Under the pieces are notes generated by a model. That model was not told the origin of the DNA and searched no databases. It saw only the letters and a program-made list of their open reading frames with translations. The translations under genes and the position numbers were made by a program. Shown piece after piece: positions 1 to 8,800 of a stretch of 21,655 nt of DNA; within the stretch, counting starts at the first letter, position 1, and each line of letters opens with the position of its first letter. The stretch lies in assembly GCA_049652745.1 (NCBI GenBank), contig JBASEY010000002.1:1-21655 (forward strand), given 5' to 3'. Origin of the DNA: JBASEY01 sp049652745. Lineage in GTDB: Bacteria; CSSED10-310.

Positions 1-360
1 GTCGCTGCCGATATTCGGACTGTTTTCAATGCACCAGACCGGGAAGAAGCCCAACGTCTTCTTCACTTAACCGCAGAGAAATACCGTTCCAAAGCTTCGC
101 GCCTGGCCAGTTGGATGGAGGATAACCTCCCAGAAGGTTTCGCGTGTTTTGACTTACCGATGAAATTCAGACGCAGGCTTCGAACAACCAATATGCTGGA
201 ACGGATCCACAAGGAAATCAAACGCCGAACACGTGTGGCCACATTGTTTCCCAATGAGGCGGCACTTTTGAGATTAGTAACAGCTATCCTCGCTGAGGCT
301 AGCGAAGAATGGGAATCAGGTCGAAAATACTTGATAATTGAGGCGGATCAAACCCTATGA
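1..360 (+). CDS. IS256-family (Mutator-type) transposase, C-terminal fragment
   Basis: The reading frame is open from the first base and stops at 358-360, so the 5' part lies outside the window. The visible 119 residues end in the block TTNMLERIHKEIKRRTRVA followed by a FPNEAALLRL-type helix. This block is characteristic of IS256-family DDE transposases, and its conserved glutamate fits the third acidic catalytic residue of the family. The tail (WESGRKYLIIEADQTL) matches the usual end of these proteins, so this end looks intact. The transposase would cut and join the ends of its own insertion sequence. It lies just left of the BREX operon, which suits transposon traffic at the edge of a defence island. 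Whether the whole element is intact cannot be judged from this window. Confidence 0.85.
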   Translation, partial: VAADIRTVFNAPDREEAQRLLHLTAEKYRSKASRLASWMEDNLPEGFACFDLPMKFRRRLRTTNMLERIHKEIKRRTRVATLFPNEAALLRLVTAILAEASEEWESGRKYLIIEADQTL

Positions 361-363
361 ACC

Positions 364-391
364 AATTTACAGAAAAATTGTTGCTTTATCA
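364..391 (+). repeat. Candidate right terminal inverted repeat of the IS256-type element
   Basis: Directly after the transposase stop codon lies an AATTTACAGAAAAATTGTTG stretch. It resembles the TTTACAC/GAAAATT-type termini that IS256-family elements often carry just beyond the transposase gene. The matching left end is outside the window, so neither the repeat nor a target-site duplication can be confirmed. This is a resemblance only. Confidence 0.3.
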
Positions 392-680
392 AAGTTATTA
401 AATGGTTTTATGCAGATCTTCTTGTTTCAAATAAGTATTTCAAGTTGTTTGATAACCAAGAAAACTGATGATAACTTACCGCAGTTTTTGTGTCAACACG
501 TGTGAAATATGCTATTGGATTTAGAAGCTTAAGATAGTTTATGAACTGCCCTTACAATTTAATTGAGAAAAACTGTTTAGCCCATACCGATACATAAAGA
601 AGATCTACTGCCCTCTATCCACTCGTCATTAACCACTAGTTTAAATTAGCCTCTGAAACATTACGACAGCACACGTCTCT

Positions 681-724
681 CCCCTTCTCCAGCCATGGAG
701 AAGGGGCCGGGGGATGAGGTCCTC
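681..724 (+). repeat. REP-like palindrome, intergenic copy 1
   Basis: A perfect 11-bp stem, CCCCTTCTCCA (681-691) with TGGAGAAGGGG (696-706), encloses a GCCA loop. It is followed by a conserved tail, CCGGGGGATGAGGTCCTC (707-724). The same stem and tail recur at 15853-15896 and 20210-20253, and inside pglX at 7362-7408 and, with a shortened tail, at 9378-9419. No T-run follows the stem, so it is not a classical terminator. It lies upstream of the operon promoter, so a transcriptional role is not obvious. Confidence 0.85.
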
Positions 725-753
725 ACGCTAATATTTCATTTCCAACCCGACTC

Positions 754-762
754 TGGTATGAT
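754..762 (+). promoter_or_regulatory. Candidate extended -10 promoter of the BREX operon
   Basis: The sequence TGGTATGAT fits an extended -10 element (TGn plus a TATGAT hexamer). It lies 45 bases before the ATG of the first operon gene. The -35 position holds only a weak TTTCAT-like hexamer, as is common for extended -10 promoters. No other promoter-like site is apparent before the operon. This is a visual call. Confidence 0.4.
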
Positions 763-807
763 TTACTCCGTATGAACCCGCAAACATGATATCGGGGAGG
801 AGTGGCT

Positions 808-1008
808 ATGAATGATCGGTGGTTGTCAGTCGAGGAAATCTCGAAATATCTAGGGGTTAGCCTGGATACGATCTACAGGTGGATCGAGAAACGCGGTATC
901 CCAGCGCATAAAGTTGGAAGGTTATGGAAATTCAAAATCTCTGAGGTTGATGAATGGGTTCGGAGCGGCAAATCCAATAATCAGCGTATTACAGGAGATA
1001 TGCAGTGA
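808..1008 (+). CDS. Excisionase/MerR-type helix-turn-helix DNA-binding protein
   Basis: This 66-residue protein is almost entirely one winged HTH of the excisionase (AlpA/Xis, HTH_17) type. It has WLSVEEISKYLGVSLDTIYRW near the N-terminus (recognition helix around residues 14-23), then the wing GIPAHKVGRLWKF and the EVDEWV helix. The ATG at 808 is preferred because GGGGAGG (794-800) sits seven bases upstream; a GTG at 802 is in frame but too close to that site. The stop overlaps the brxA start by four bases (GTGA), so the two are translationally coupled. As first gene of the BREX operon it may be its transcriptional regulator or a DNA-recognition helper. Many BREX loci instead use a WYL-type regulator (BrxR). 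The family call is firm; the role is inferred from position. Confidence 0.85.
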   Translation: MNDRWLSVEEISKYLGVSLDTIYRWIEKRGIPAHKVGRLWKFKISEVDEWVRSGKSNNQRITGDMQ

Positions 1009-1829
1009 GTCTTTTGTTCAGTACGGAGGAAAAAGGAAAGCATTTGGAGGTTTCGCCAAGAGCTTATTTTGGATTTAAAGACGGCAACCACACGGTTCAC
1101 ACGAGTCGAACAATAATGCTTCGGGAGTTAAGTCAACTCTTTGATCTTCTTCCGGAAGACGCAGGTTTGAAGGATTATAGCCGTGCCGTTATCGATGATA
1201 ATATGCTGGGAAAGGCCACCCTAAGTAATCGGAAACTCACAATTCGACATCTGAAGTCTGGGTACGGATTGTCGCCGGATATCCCGATATTTCGCCATCT
1301 CAGACGGCTCTGGCACATTAACCCCGATGCCCAGCCACTTTTAGCGTTATTTTGTGCGATAGCTCGTGATCCACTTCTCAGAATTTCATCCGAGTATATT
1401 CTTTGTCAGGAGATTGGTGCCCCCATCAACAGTTCGAACATTGAGGAATTCATCCAAATGAAGCTACTGGACAGGTTCAACTCTAATACACTCCGCTCAG
1501 TATCACAGAATATCGGTTCCTCTTGGACCCAATCTGGTCATCTTTCGGGCAAGGTCAAGAAGGTTCGCACTCACCCTGTTGTCACTCCCGAAAACACAGT
1601 CTATGCTCTTTTTATAGCCTATCTGGAGGGTTTTAGGGATAACCGGCTGCTGTCTAGTCCGTGGGCAAAGATTCTGGATTGGAATGAATATGAGATTCTA
1701 GAAATGGTTAGTGCTGCCGCCCGAAGAGGTCTCGTGTCGTTTCTCAGAGTCGATACCATAATAGAAATTCGCTTTGATCAGTGGCTGTCACCAGCAGAAA
1801 AGGAATGGTTACATGAGCAGAATCAATGA
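1005..1829 (+). CDS. brxA: BREX protein BrxA (DUF1819-like), long form
   Basis: This 274-residue soluble protein has no catalytic motif that I can see. It starts with GTG at 1005, supported by AGGAG at 993-997. The C-terminal half (about residues 150-250) has the pattern I associate with DUF1819/BrxA: an LRSVSQNIGSSWTQSGHL helix, a basic VKKVRTHP stretch, then YALFIAYLEGFRDNRLL and a SPWAKILD segment. The N-terminal part (SPRAYFGF, SRTIMLREL, DNMLGKATLSNR, FRHLRRLW, LALFCAIARDPLLR) makes it longer than the roughly 200-residue BrxA proteins of well-studied type 1 systems. BrxA is a small DNA-binding accessory factor of BREX. Its position directly before a clear brxB is as expected. The assignment rests on the C-terminal pattern plus context. 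Confidence 0.7.
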   Translation: MSLLFSTEEKGKHLEVSPRAYFGFKDGNHTVHTSRTIMLRELSQLFDLLPEDAGLKDYSRAVIDDNMLGKATLSNRKLTIRHLKSGYGLSPDIPIFRHLRRLWHINPDAQPLLALFCAIARDPLLRISSEYILCQEIGAPINSSNIEEFIQMKLLDRFNSNTLRSVSQNIGSSWTQSGHLSGKVKKVRTHPVVTPENTVYALFIAYLEGFRDNRLLSSPWAKILDWNEYEILEMVSAAARRGLVSFLRVDTIIEIRFDQWLSPAEKEWLHEQNQ

Positions 1830-2361
1830 ATTGATTACAAGATACGCAAAATTTGTCTCCACTCCCTGGCTGAAATCCATCCCCGGCGCTCAGAAGGTCT
1901 GGTTTATTGTCTATGATAAAAACGAAGAGCGTCGTTTGAGGATGCGTATCGACGAATTCGATCTTGCAACCCGGCAGGCAGGGCATGGGTGGCGGCATAT
2001 TGATATTATCGATATATTCGGCCAGTGGATGGCTCAGCAGGAATATAAAGAGAGCTATTTCGAATGCCCCGCTGACCTCGAAAACCTGCTTCCCTATTTC
2101 AAACAGCACGTTGTGGATCAGATTATATCGGTTTTAAAGGCGGATGATGTGGACACCGATACCGTCGTTGCCGTTTCCGGTGTCGCTGGACTATTTGGAT
2201 TTCTGCATGTTTCCGACGTGGTCAATGACCTGTTAAATGATATCCGAGGACGACTCTTGGTGTTTTTCCCCGGTGAATATGAAAATCAGAATTATCGTTT
2301 ATTGGATGCACGGGACGGGTGGAACTACCTGGCTGTCCCAATTACCGCTCATGATGAATAG
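1813..2361 (+). CDS. brxB: BREX protein BrxB (DUF1788)
   Basis: This 182-residue protein belongs to DUF1788. Diagnostic segments are VWFIVYDKNEERRLRMRIDE, then QAGHGWRHIDIIDIFGQWM, QEYKESYFECP, and a C-terminal RGRLLVFFPGEYEN followed by YRLLDARDGWNYLAVPI. The ATG at 1813 (MSRINELI) is preferred over an in-frame site at 1774, because an AAAGGAA site lies just upstream and the conserved region begins here. It overlaps the end of brxA by 17 bases and is followed by brxC after 10 bases. BrxB is essential for BREX defence in type 1 systems, but its biochemical role is not settled. Confidence 0.92.
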   Translation: MSRINELITRYAKFVSTPWLKSIPGAQKVWFIVYDKNEERRLRMRIDEFDLATRQAGHGWRHIDIIDIFGQWMAQQEYKESYFECPADLENLLPYFKQHVVDQIISVLKADDVDTDTVVAVSGVAGLFGFLHVSDVVNDLLNDIRGRLLVFFPGEYENQNYRLLDARDGWNYLAVPITAHDE

Positions 2362-2371
2362 GAGTGTCACT

Positions 2372-5300
2372 ATGATCAACCGAGACATTTATCTAAATGA
2401 CCCAAAAACAAAAAAGATCAAAAACGAGGGATATGTTGTCGTTAAGGACAATCTATCGCTCGAAGAGCAGGACACGCTTCGGTATGAGTTGGATACTTTT
2501 GTATGTAAAGGCGAGTATGAACGTGGACTCCAACGGATTTTGGAAACTTTTCGGAACAATGTGTACGATTCTGAACAGCCGGGTGTTTGGGTTTCGGGTT
2601 TTTATGGCTCAGGAAAAAGCCATTTGGTAAAAATGCTCAAAACGCTGTGGACGGATTACACGTTTCCGGACAAAGCTACGGCGCGCGGGTTAGCCAAGCT
2701 ACCAGACACCATTAAGGACTTACTCAAAGAGATCAGCAGCCTTGGGCAACGTGAAGGTGGCCTCCATGCCGCTTCAGGCACACTACGTTCAGGAGAAAAT
2801 GATCATGTCCGGCTTACACTGTTGGGGATCATTTTCAAGTCTGTTGGCTTGGCTGAGCAATACCCTGTGGCTTGTTTCGAGATATGGCTCAAAGAACATG
2901 GGTTCTTTGAGATGGTGAAGTCTGCTGTCGAAAACGAGGGCAAGGATTGGCAGTATGAGTTAGCAAACCTTTATGCGTCACCTTTGATCGCCAAAGCGCT
3001 ATTGAATGTTTACCCAGACTTTGCGGAAAATATTTATAAAGCGCGAGAACTTCTTAAGGCGCAGTTTTCGAAAGTGACGGATGTGTCCAACGATCAGATG
3101 AAGGTCGGTATCGAGAGGGCACTGAAATCGACATATGGCAGTTTTCCTCTCACCCTCATCGTTCTTGATGAAGTCCAGCAGTTTATCGAGACGAGTCTGG
3201 ATCGCTCGATGGCTATTCAGGAAATGGTTGAGACTTGTAGTAAGGCATTTGGTGGGAAATTGATGTTTGTTGGCACTGGGCAGACCGCGATGGCGGGAAC
3301 ATCTTTGCATACTCGGTTAAAAGGCCGCTTTCCCATTTCAATAGAATTGTCCGATACTGAAGTCAACCAGGTCATTCGACAAGTGATTTTGCAGAAAAAA
3401 CCGGTACACAAGCCTCAGATCAAGGCGATCATGAACGAGAATATAGGAGAAATATCCCGGCATCTGAGTGGCACGAAGATCGAGCATATTCATGAGGATA
3501 CCGAGGTGTTCGTGGAAGATTATCCGATACTGCCTGTGCGACGGCGATTCTGGGAAAAGGCTCTTCAGGCATTAGACCAGGGTGGCACTGCAGGGCAGCT
3601 TCGTAATCAGTTACGGATAGTCCATGAAGCAGTTTGTGCTACTGCGGACCAGCCGTTAGGAACGGTTATCGGTGGTGATTTTATATTCGATCAGATTGTT
3701 ACCAACCTGCTACAGACCGGGTTGTTGGCGCGTGAAATATACGAATATATCCAAAAATTGAAGAAGGATGGTCCTAATGGCGTTTTAAAGGCCCGGCTAT
3801 GTGCTCTCATTTATATTATTGGCAAGTTACCGAAAGAAGCCGGCTTTGATCTGGGTATCCAGGCAACACCCGATACCCTTGCCGATCTGATGATAGAGAA
3901 CCTGTCTGCCGGGAGTGTCGAGCTGCGTAAAACGTTACCCAAATTACTGTCGGAAATGGAGACAGATGGCAAGATCATGCTAGTCGGCAACGAGTATAAA
4001 GTACAGACCCGTGAATTCACTGCTTGGAACGACGAATACCGTAGCCAGATCAATCGTTTTCTAGACATGCCGCAGCGCGTCGCTCAGGAAAGAACGGATT
4101 TGCTCCGAAAAGAATGCGGTGATCGTTTAAAAGGCATCCGATTGGTTCAAGGCAAATCAAAAACGCCGCGATCAATCAAATTGCATTTTGGATTGGAGAA
4201 ACCATCTGATATCGATAAACAAATTTACGTGTGGATCAGGGATGGGTGGGATGAAAATGAAAGTTCCATCATCGCGGAGGCGCGTGCGGCTGGGATGGGC
4301 TCACCGGCAATATTTGTCTTCCTACCGAAGAAAAACTCTGATGAGATGAGAAACACGATTGCAGCCCTGTACGCTGCCACAGCAACGCTGGATATCCGAA
4401 AATCTACTGTCGGATCAAAAAACCACGAAACAGAAAAAAAATCTGCAAGCGAAGAAGCCCAGAACGCAATGGAAACCAAAAGGCGTGATGCAGAAAACCG
4501 CATCAATCAACTCATCGCGGAAATCTTCAAGAGTGTCCGAGTGTTTCAGGGTGGCGGCAATGAAATCATATCCGAGGACTTCGCGGACGCTGTTCGGCAG
4601 GCAGCGGACAGCAGCATGATCAGGCTTTATCCTAATTTTGATTCCGCTGATCACACCGGTTGGGGAAAGGTTATCACCCTGGCGAAAAAAGGATCGGAAG
4701 CTGCCTTGGAGGCTGTTGACTATCAAGGCGATATCGATAAACATCCTGTAACAGCGGATATTCTACAGTTCACGTCGGTGGTGCAAAAAGGTGCAGATAT
4801 CCGGAAGAATTTTGACGAAGCCCCGTATGGCTGGCCAAAGGATTCGGTAGATGGGGCGATTTATACATTGATGGTAAGCGGACATCTTCGCGCACTGGAT
4901 CCTGTGATCAAGAAGGCGATCTCACTAGATGATCTGGATCGTGCAAAAATAGGCCAGGCGCACTTCCGGATAGTTGACAAACCACTCACTGCTACGCAGC
5001 GCGTACAGATCAGGAAACTGCTTCAGCATATGGGCGAACCTTGCCAGGCTGGTAGTGAGGAGAAAGCAGTGCTAACCCTCATCGAGAAAATGAAAAAACT
5101 GGCGGAGACTGCGGGAGGTGATCCGCCCCGGCCTGTCAGGCCTGATATAGGAAATCTCAATAAACTGGAAGCACTATCGGGAAACGAGATGCTCACAGCT
5201 ATTCACGCTCAACAGGATCATCTGAAAAAACAGTTCGATACATGGACTGGGCTGGCGAAAAAGATAACCGAAAGAATGATCCGTTGGAAGAACCTGGAGA

Positions 5301-5854
5301 CGTTGTTATCGTATGCCGCTAATTTGAAGGAAATACCCGATATTCTAAAACAGGTTGATGCGATCATTGAAAATCGATCCCTGTTGATGGAACCTAATCC
5401 CATACCCGAATTGTGCAGCAGTCTGACTCAAATTTTGAGGGTTAAATTGACATCTTTGCATGCCCTGTACCAGAAGACCTATGACGCAGAGTTCGAGAAG
5501 CTTAAACAAGATGAAAACTGGCAGAAACTTACCCCGGAAAATAAACATGAACTGCTGTTATCGCAGAAATTGACTGTTATTCCAGTAGTCAGAACCGGAA
5601 CTGAAGATGAGGTCTTGGGATCGCTTCGCAACATGAACCTGAGTACCTGGGATGACCGGATAGCAGCTTTACCAGAGCGATTCCGCAAGGCTCGAGAAGC
5701 TGCTGCAGAGGAAGTTGACATGGCAGTAGAGTACATTGATCTACCTGATCACATTTTCAAAACAGAGGATGATATTGATCGCTGGATCCAAACCGTTAAA
5801 GCATTGATCATGAAAAAGCTGGATGAGACCGGAGGACCAGTAAGGATTGGATAG
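2372..5854 (+). CDS. brxC: BREX P-loop ATPase BrxC
   Basis: This large cytoplasmic ATPase has 1160 residues when read from ATG 2372 (MINRDIYLNDP), which follows AGGAG at 2360-2364. The longer in-frame start at 2237 would run through the end of brxB and lacks a ribosome binding site. The Walker A loop is GFYGSGKSH (G76 to H84, with K82 and S83), and the Walker B strand ends LIVLDE (D266, E267). A sensor-like FVGTGQT segment follows. The remaining 800 or so residues are helical and charged, including a region rich in K, E and Q around residues 680-710. Length and N-terminus fit BrxC of type 1 BREX, a relative of PglY. BrxC is required for both methylation and phage exclusion. Confidence 0.95.
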   Translation: MINRDIYLNDPKTKKIKNEGYVVVKDNLSLEEQDTLRYELDTFVCKGEYERGLQRILETFRNNVYDSEQPGVWVSGFYGSGKSHLVKMLKTLWTDYTFPDKATARGLAKLPDTIKDLLKEISSLGQREGGLHAASGTLRSGENDHVRLTLLGIIFKSVGLAEQYPVACFEIWLKEHGFFEMVKSAVENEGKDWQYELANLYASPLIAKALLNVYPDFAENIYKARELLKAQFSKVTDVSNDQMKVGIERALKSTYGSFPLTLIVLDEVQQFIETSLDRSMAIQEMVETCSKAFGGKLMFVGTGQTAMAGTSLHTRLKGRFPISIELSDTEVNQVIRQVILQKKPVHKPQIKAIMNENIGEISRHLSGTKIEHIHEDTEVFVEDYPILPVRRRFWEKALQALDQGGTAGQLRNQLRIVHEAVCATADQPLGTVIGGDFIFDQIVTNLLQTGLLAREIYEYIQKLKKDGPNGVLKARLCALIYIIGKLPKEAGFDLGIQATPDTLADLMIENLSAGSVELRKTLPKLLSEMETDGKIMLVGNEYKVQTREFTAWNDEYRSQINRFLDMPQRVAQERTDLLRKECGDRLKGIRLVQGKSKTPRSIKLHFGLEKPSDIDKQIYVWIRDGWDENESSIIAEARAAGMGSPAIFVFLPKKNSDEMRNTIAALYAATATLDIRKSTVGSKNHETEKKSASEEAQNAMETKRRDAENRINQLIAEIFKSVRVFQGGGNEIISEDFADAVRQAADSSMIRLYPNFDSADHTGWGKVITLAKKGSEAALEAVDYQGDIDKHPVTADILQFTSVVQKGADIRKNFDEAPYGWPKDSVDGAIYTLMVSGHLRALDPVIKKAISLDDLDRAKIGQAHFRIVDKPLTATQRVQIRKLLQHMGEPCQAGSEEKAVLTLIEKMKKLAETAGGDPPRPVRPDIGNLNKLEALSGNEMLTAIHAQQDHLKKQFDTWTGLAKKITERMIRWKNLETLLSYAANLKEIPDILKQVDAIIENRSLLMEPNPIPELCSSLTQILRVKLTSLHALYQKTYDAEFEKLKQDENWQKLTPENKHELLLSQKLTVIPVVRTGTEDEVLGSLRNMNLSTWDDRIAALPERFRKAREAAAEEVDMAVEYIDLPDHIFKTEDDIDRWIQTVKALIMKKLDETGGPVRIG

Positions 5855-5896
5855 AGTAATCATAAATTTAAAGTTTAAAGTAGATAAGGAAAAACC

Positions 5897-8800
5897 ATGA
5901 GAGTATTGGATAAGATCCTTCGGAACAAACTGGAATCAACGGTCAAGTCTGCCCGTGATATAGCTGAGGAAGGTTCCCGTATTGCATTACAAGCTCTTGC
6001 TGTCGATGCACCAGAGCCGTTTTCCCATTTAACACCAGAAGATCGGGATCTTCGAAACCGGTTAAGGGCGCGAGCGCGGCAGATAGGTGATCAGAAAGCA
6101 GTCGCAAACGGTAAACATGGTATCGACCATCTGGTTCAGGAATGCGCTTACGAGCACTGGCATCGAATGCTTTTCGCTAGGTTTTTAGCTGAGAATAATT
6201 TGCTGATGCATCCGGAAGGGGTGCCGGTGACGCTGAAGGAATGCGAAGAACTGGCTAAAGAAGAAGAAGACGTCGAGAATGGATGGGAACTAGCTGCGAG
6301 GTATGCTTCGAGAATGTTACCACAGATATTCAGGCCGGATACGCCTGTGTTGCGGGTGAAGTTATCTCTGGAACACCAGCAGAGACTCGAGAAGCTTCTG
6401 GAAGATCTGGATGTCGATACCTTCAAAGCACGGGACTCGCTGGGTTGGGTGTACCAATTCTGGCAGGCTAAACGAAAAGACGAGATCAATGCATCGGAGG
6501 TAAAAATCGGAGCAGATGAGTTGCCTGCTGTGACACAGTTGTTTACAGAACCTTATATGGTTGATTTTCTTCTTCAGAACACCCTGGGAGCCTGGTGGGT
6601 CGGACGGCATGGAAGGGATTCGTTGCCGATGGAGATGCCGTATTTACGGTTTATATCGCCTGAACAAACCTCAACCCAATCCCAATTGACCTCACCCCAA
6701 CCCCTCTCCATGGATGGAGAGAGGCTTTTGGATGCTTCACGTTTCATAAATGGAGAAAGAGCTTTAAATGTTGAGGAAGGTAGTCAAGGGGATGAAGTCC
6801 TTCCCCCTGTAATTTCAGGTAATCGAGTTGATCCGGTCAAACTTGAATTGGCAAGAAGCTTACCAACCTCACCCCAACCTCAACAGACCTCACCCCAACC
6901 CCTCTCCATGGATGGAGAGGGGCTTTTGGATGGTTCACGTTTCATGAATGGAGAAAGAGCTTTAAATGTTGAGGAAGGTAATCAAGGGGACGAAGTCCTT
7001 CCCCCTGTAATTTCAGGTAATCGAGTTGATCCGGTCAAACTTGAATTGGCAAGAAATTTCAGGAAAGAACCGACTGAAAAAGAGGCTGAGGTTTGGGAGT
7101 GGCTACGCGATCGACGTATGGAAGGTCTCAAGTTCAGGCGACAACAGATCATCGACGGTTTCATTGCGGATTTTTACTGTGCGGAACATCGTTTCGTCAT
7201 TGAGATCGATGGTCCAGTTCACGATGCTGAATTGTCCAGAAGCTACGACCAGATCAGAGAAAAGATTTTCAATTCAAAAGGCATTAAAACATATCGAATC
7301 TCAAATGCCGAATGCACAAAGGATTTACTTCATTCCATCGTAAAAACTGCAGTATGCAACTCCCCCTTCTCCAGCAATGGAGAAGGGGGCCGGGGGGATG
7401 AGGTCCTCCCCGCCGCAGGCACCTTCGACGGATGGCCAACCCGTGCAGCAGAAATCACCGTGCTTGACCCATGCTGTGGTTCCGGTCACTTCCTGGTAGC
7501 TGCATTTGATATTCTGGTTAGGTTCAGGATGGTCGAGGAAGGATTGAGCGCTGACGAAGCGGGTGATGCTGTTCTGCGGGATAACATCCACGGGTTGGAG
7601 ATCGATGAACGATGCACACAGATTGCAGCGTTCGCCCTTGCTTTCGCATCATGGACATTCCCCGGATCATCCGGATACCGCCCACTGCCTTCGATGAAGA
7701 TCGCGTGCTCAGGGTTGTCTCTGAATGTGGAACGGTCGGAGTGGGTGCAGTTGATCGGGGATGATTACAGGATGCAAAACGCGATGGGTCAGCTTTATGA
7801 CCTATTTGAAAAAGCGCCGATATTGGGAAGCTTGATCGATATCAAGATCATTGGGTTTGATCAAAACAAACAAGAATTAGTGGAAGCAGCAAGTATTGTA
7901 TCGCTCTTACCGAAGCTCTCGAGTATGATATCGGCACTGAAATCATCAAAGGATTATCAAAAACAGGAATTGGGAGTCACTGCGAAAGGAGCCTTGGATG
8001 CTCTTGATATCCTTATCAAACATTATACTCTGGTAACAACAAACGTTCCATACCTTGGTCGGGGTAAGCAATGTCGAGAACTGATGGTATTTAGCGAAAA
8101 TAATTTTCCGGATGCTAAAAGCGATATTGCGACAGTTTTTTTGCAGAGATGCCTCAACTTATGTAGTATCAATGGAACATCCAGCTTTGTGCTTCCGCAA
8201 AATTGGCTATTTCTTGTGAGTTACCGAAACCTACGCAGAAAACTATTAAAAAATCAAACCTGGAACATTGTAATAAAACTAGGAGAAGGAGGATTCGACT
8301 CATCAGCAGCAGCAGGTGCTTTTACTGCTATGCTGATTATATCAAACGCAATACCGTGTAAGAATGATTTTATCCATGCAATAGATGCTATCGAGGATAA
8401 CACTCCTGAATTAAAGGCAACCGCTTTGATTTCAAAAGAAGTAACTACAAAAGGCCAATTGTCTGTGTATGAAATTCCAGATGCTCGCATTGTGCTCGAT
8501 GATATCGACCGCTCGTTGTTACTTCTTAATAAGCTATGTAACTCTTATCAAGGTCTTGTTACAGGTGATCTGTCGAGATTTACAATTAAATTCTGGGAGA
8601 TACAAAATGCTGTTCCGAAGGATTGGGTTCCAATAAGAGGTAGCATAGGTGCAAATACGCGCTTTGGCGGGATGGGAGATTTTCTTTTATGGCAGGATGG
8701 TAGAGGTGAATTACATAAATATGCAGCAGCTACAAGAGAACAATTGCATGACATGCACGAAAGTGGAAATCTGGCATGGGGTAAGCAAGGGATAGCAATT

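Larger units (their letters stand above)
361..807. other. Intergenic region between transposase and BREX operon
   Basis: No convincing coding region is seen in about 450 bases. The stretch is AT-rich. It contains the possible insertion-sequence end (364-391), one REP-like palindrome (681-724) and, near its right end, the likely promoter and ribosome binding site of the BREX operon. The rest holds nothing I can name. Confidence 0.6.
6668..7408 (+). mobile_element. REP-flanked DUF559 endonuclease element inserted in frame in pglX
   Basis: This part of pglX has no counterpart in the PglX blocks I know. It interrupts MPYLRF...AAGTFDGWP just before SAM motif I. The left side has two ACCTCACCCCAACCCCTCTCC palindromes that translate as TSPQPLSMDGE. 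The right side has the oppositely oriented palindrome CCCCCTTCTCCA-GCAA-TGGAGAAGGGGG (7362-7389) with the GATGAGGTCCTC tail. Between them lies a DUF559 domain (about residues 385-485 of the fused protein): a TEKEAEVWEWLRDRR helix, KFRRQQ, D425 in IADFYC, E436-x-D438-G and H442. These are the residues expected of an intact Vsr-like PD-(D/E)XK nuclease. DUF559 genes bracketed by such palindromes are familiar from many genomes; mobility by this route is my inference. The exact insertion boundaries are estimated. Confidence 0.75.

Noticed and set aside
496..503. ACACGTGT palindrome as an operator
   Set aside because: It is a single 8-base palindrome far from any gene start, and no second copy was seen. 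Chance is the simpler explanation.
681..724. REP-like hairpin as rho-independent terminator
   Set aside because: No T-run follows the stem. The same structure occurs inside pglX, where termination would disrupt the operon.
2237..2371. Longer N-terminus for BrxC from an upstream in-frame start
   Set aside because: It would overlap brxB for most of its length and has no ribosome binding site. The conserved protein begins at 2372 behind AGGAG.
6688..7055. CRISPR-like direct repeats
   Set aside because: There are only two long copies with a 28-base spacer inside a coding region, and no cas genes are present. It is a tandem duplication.
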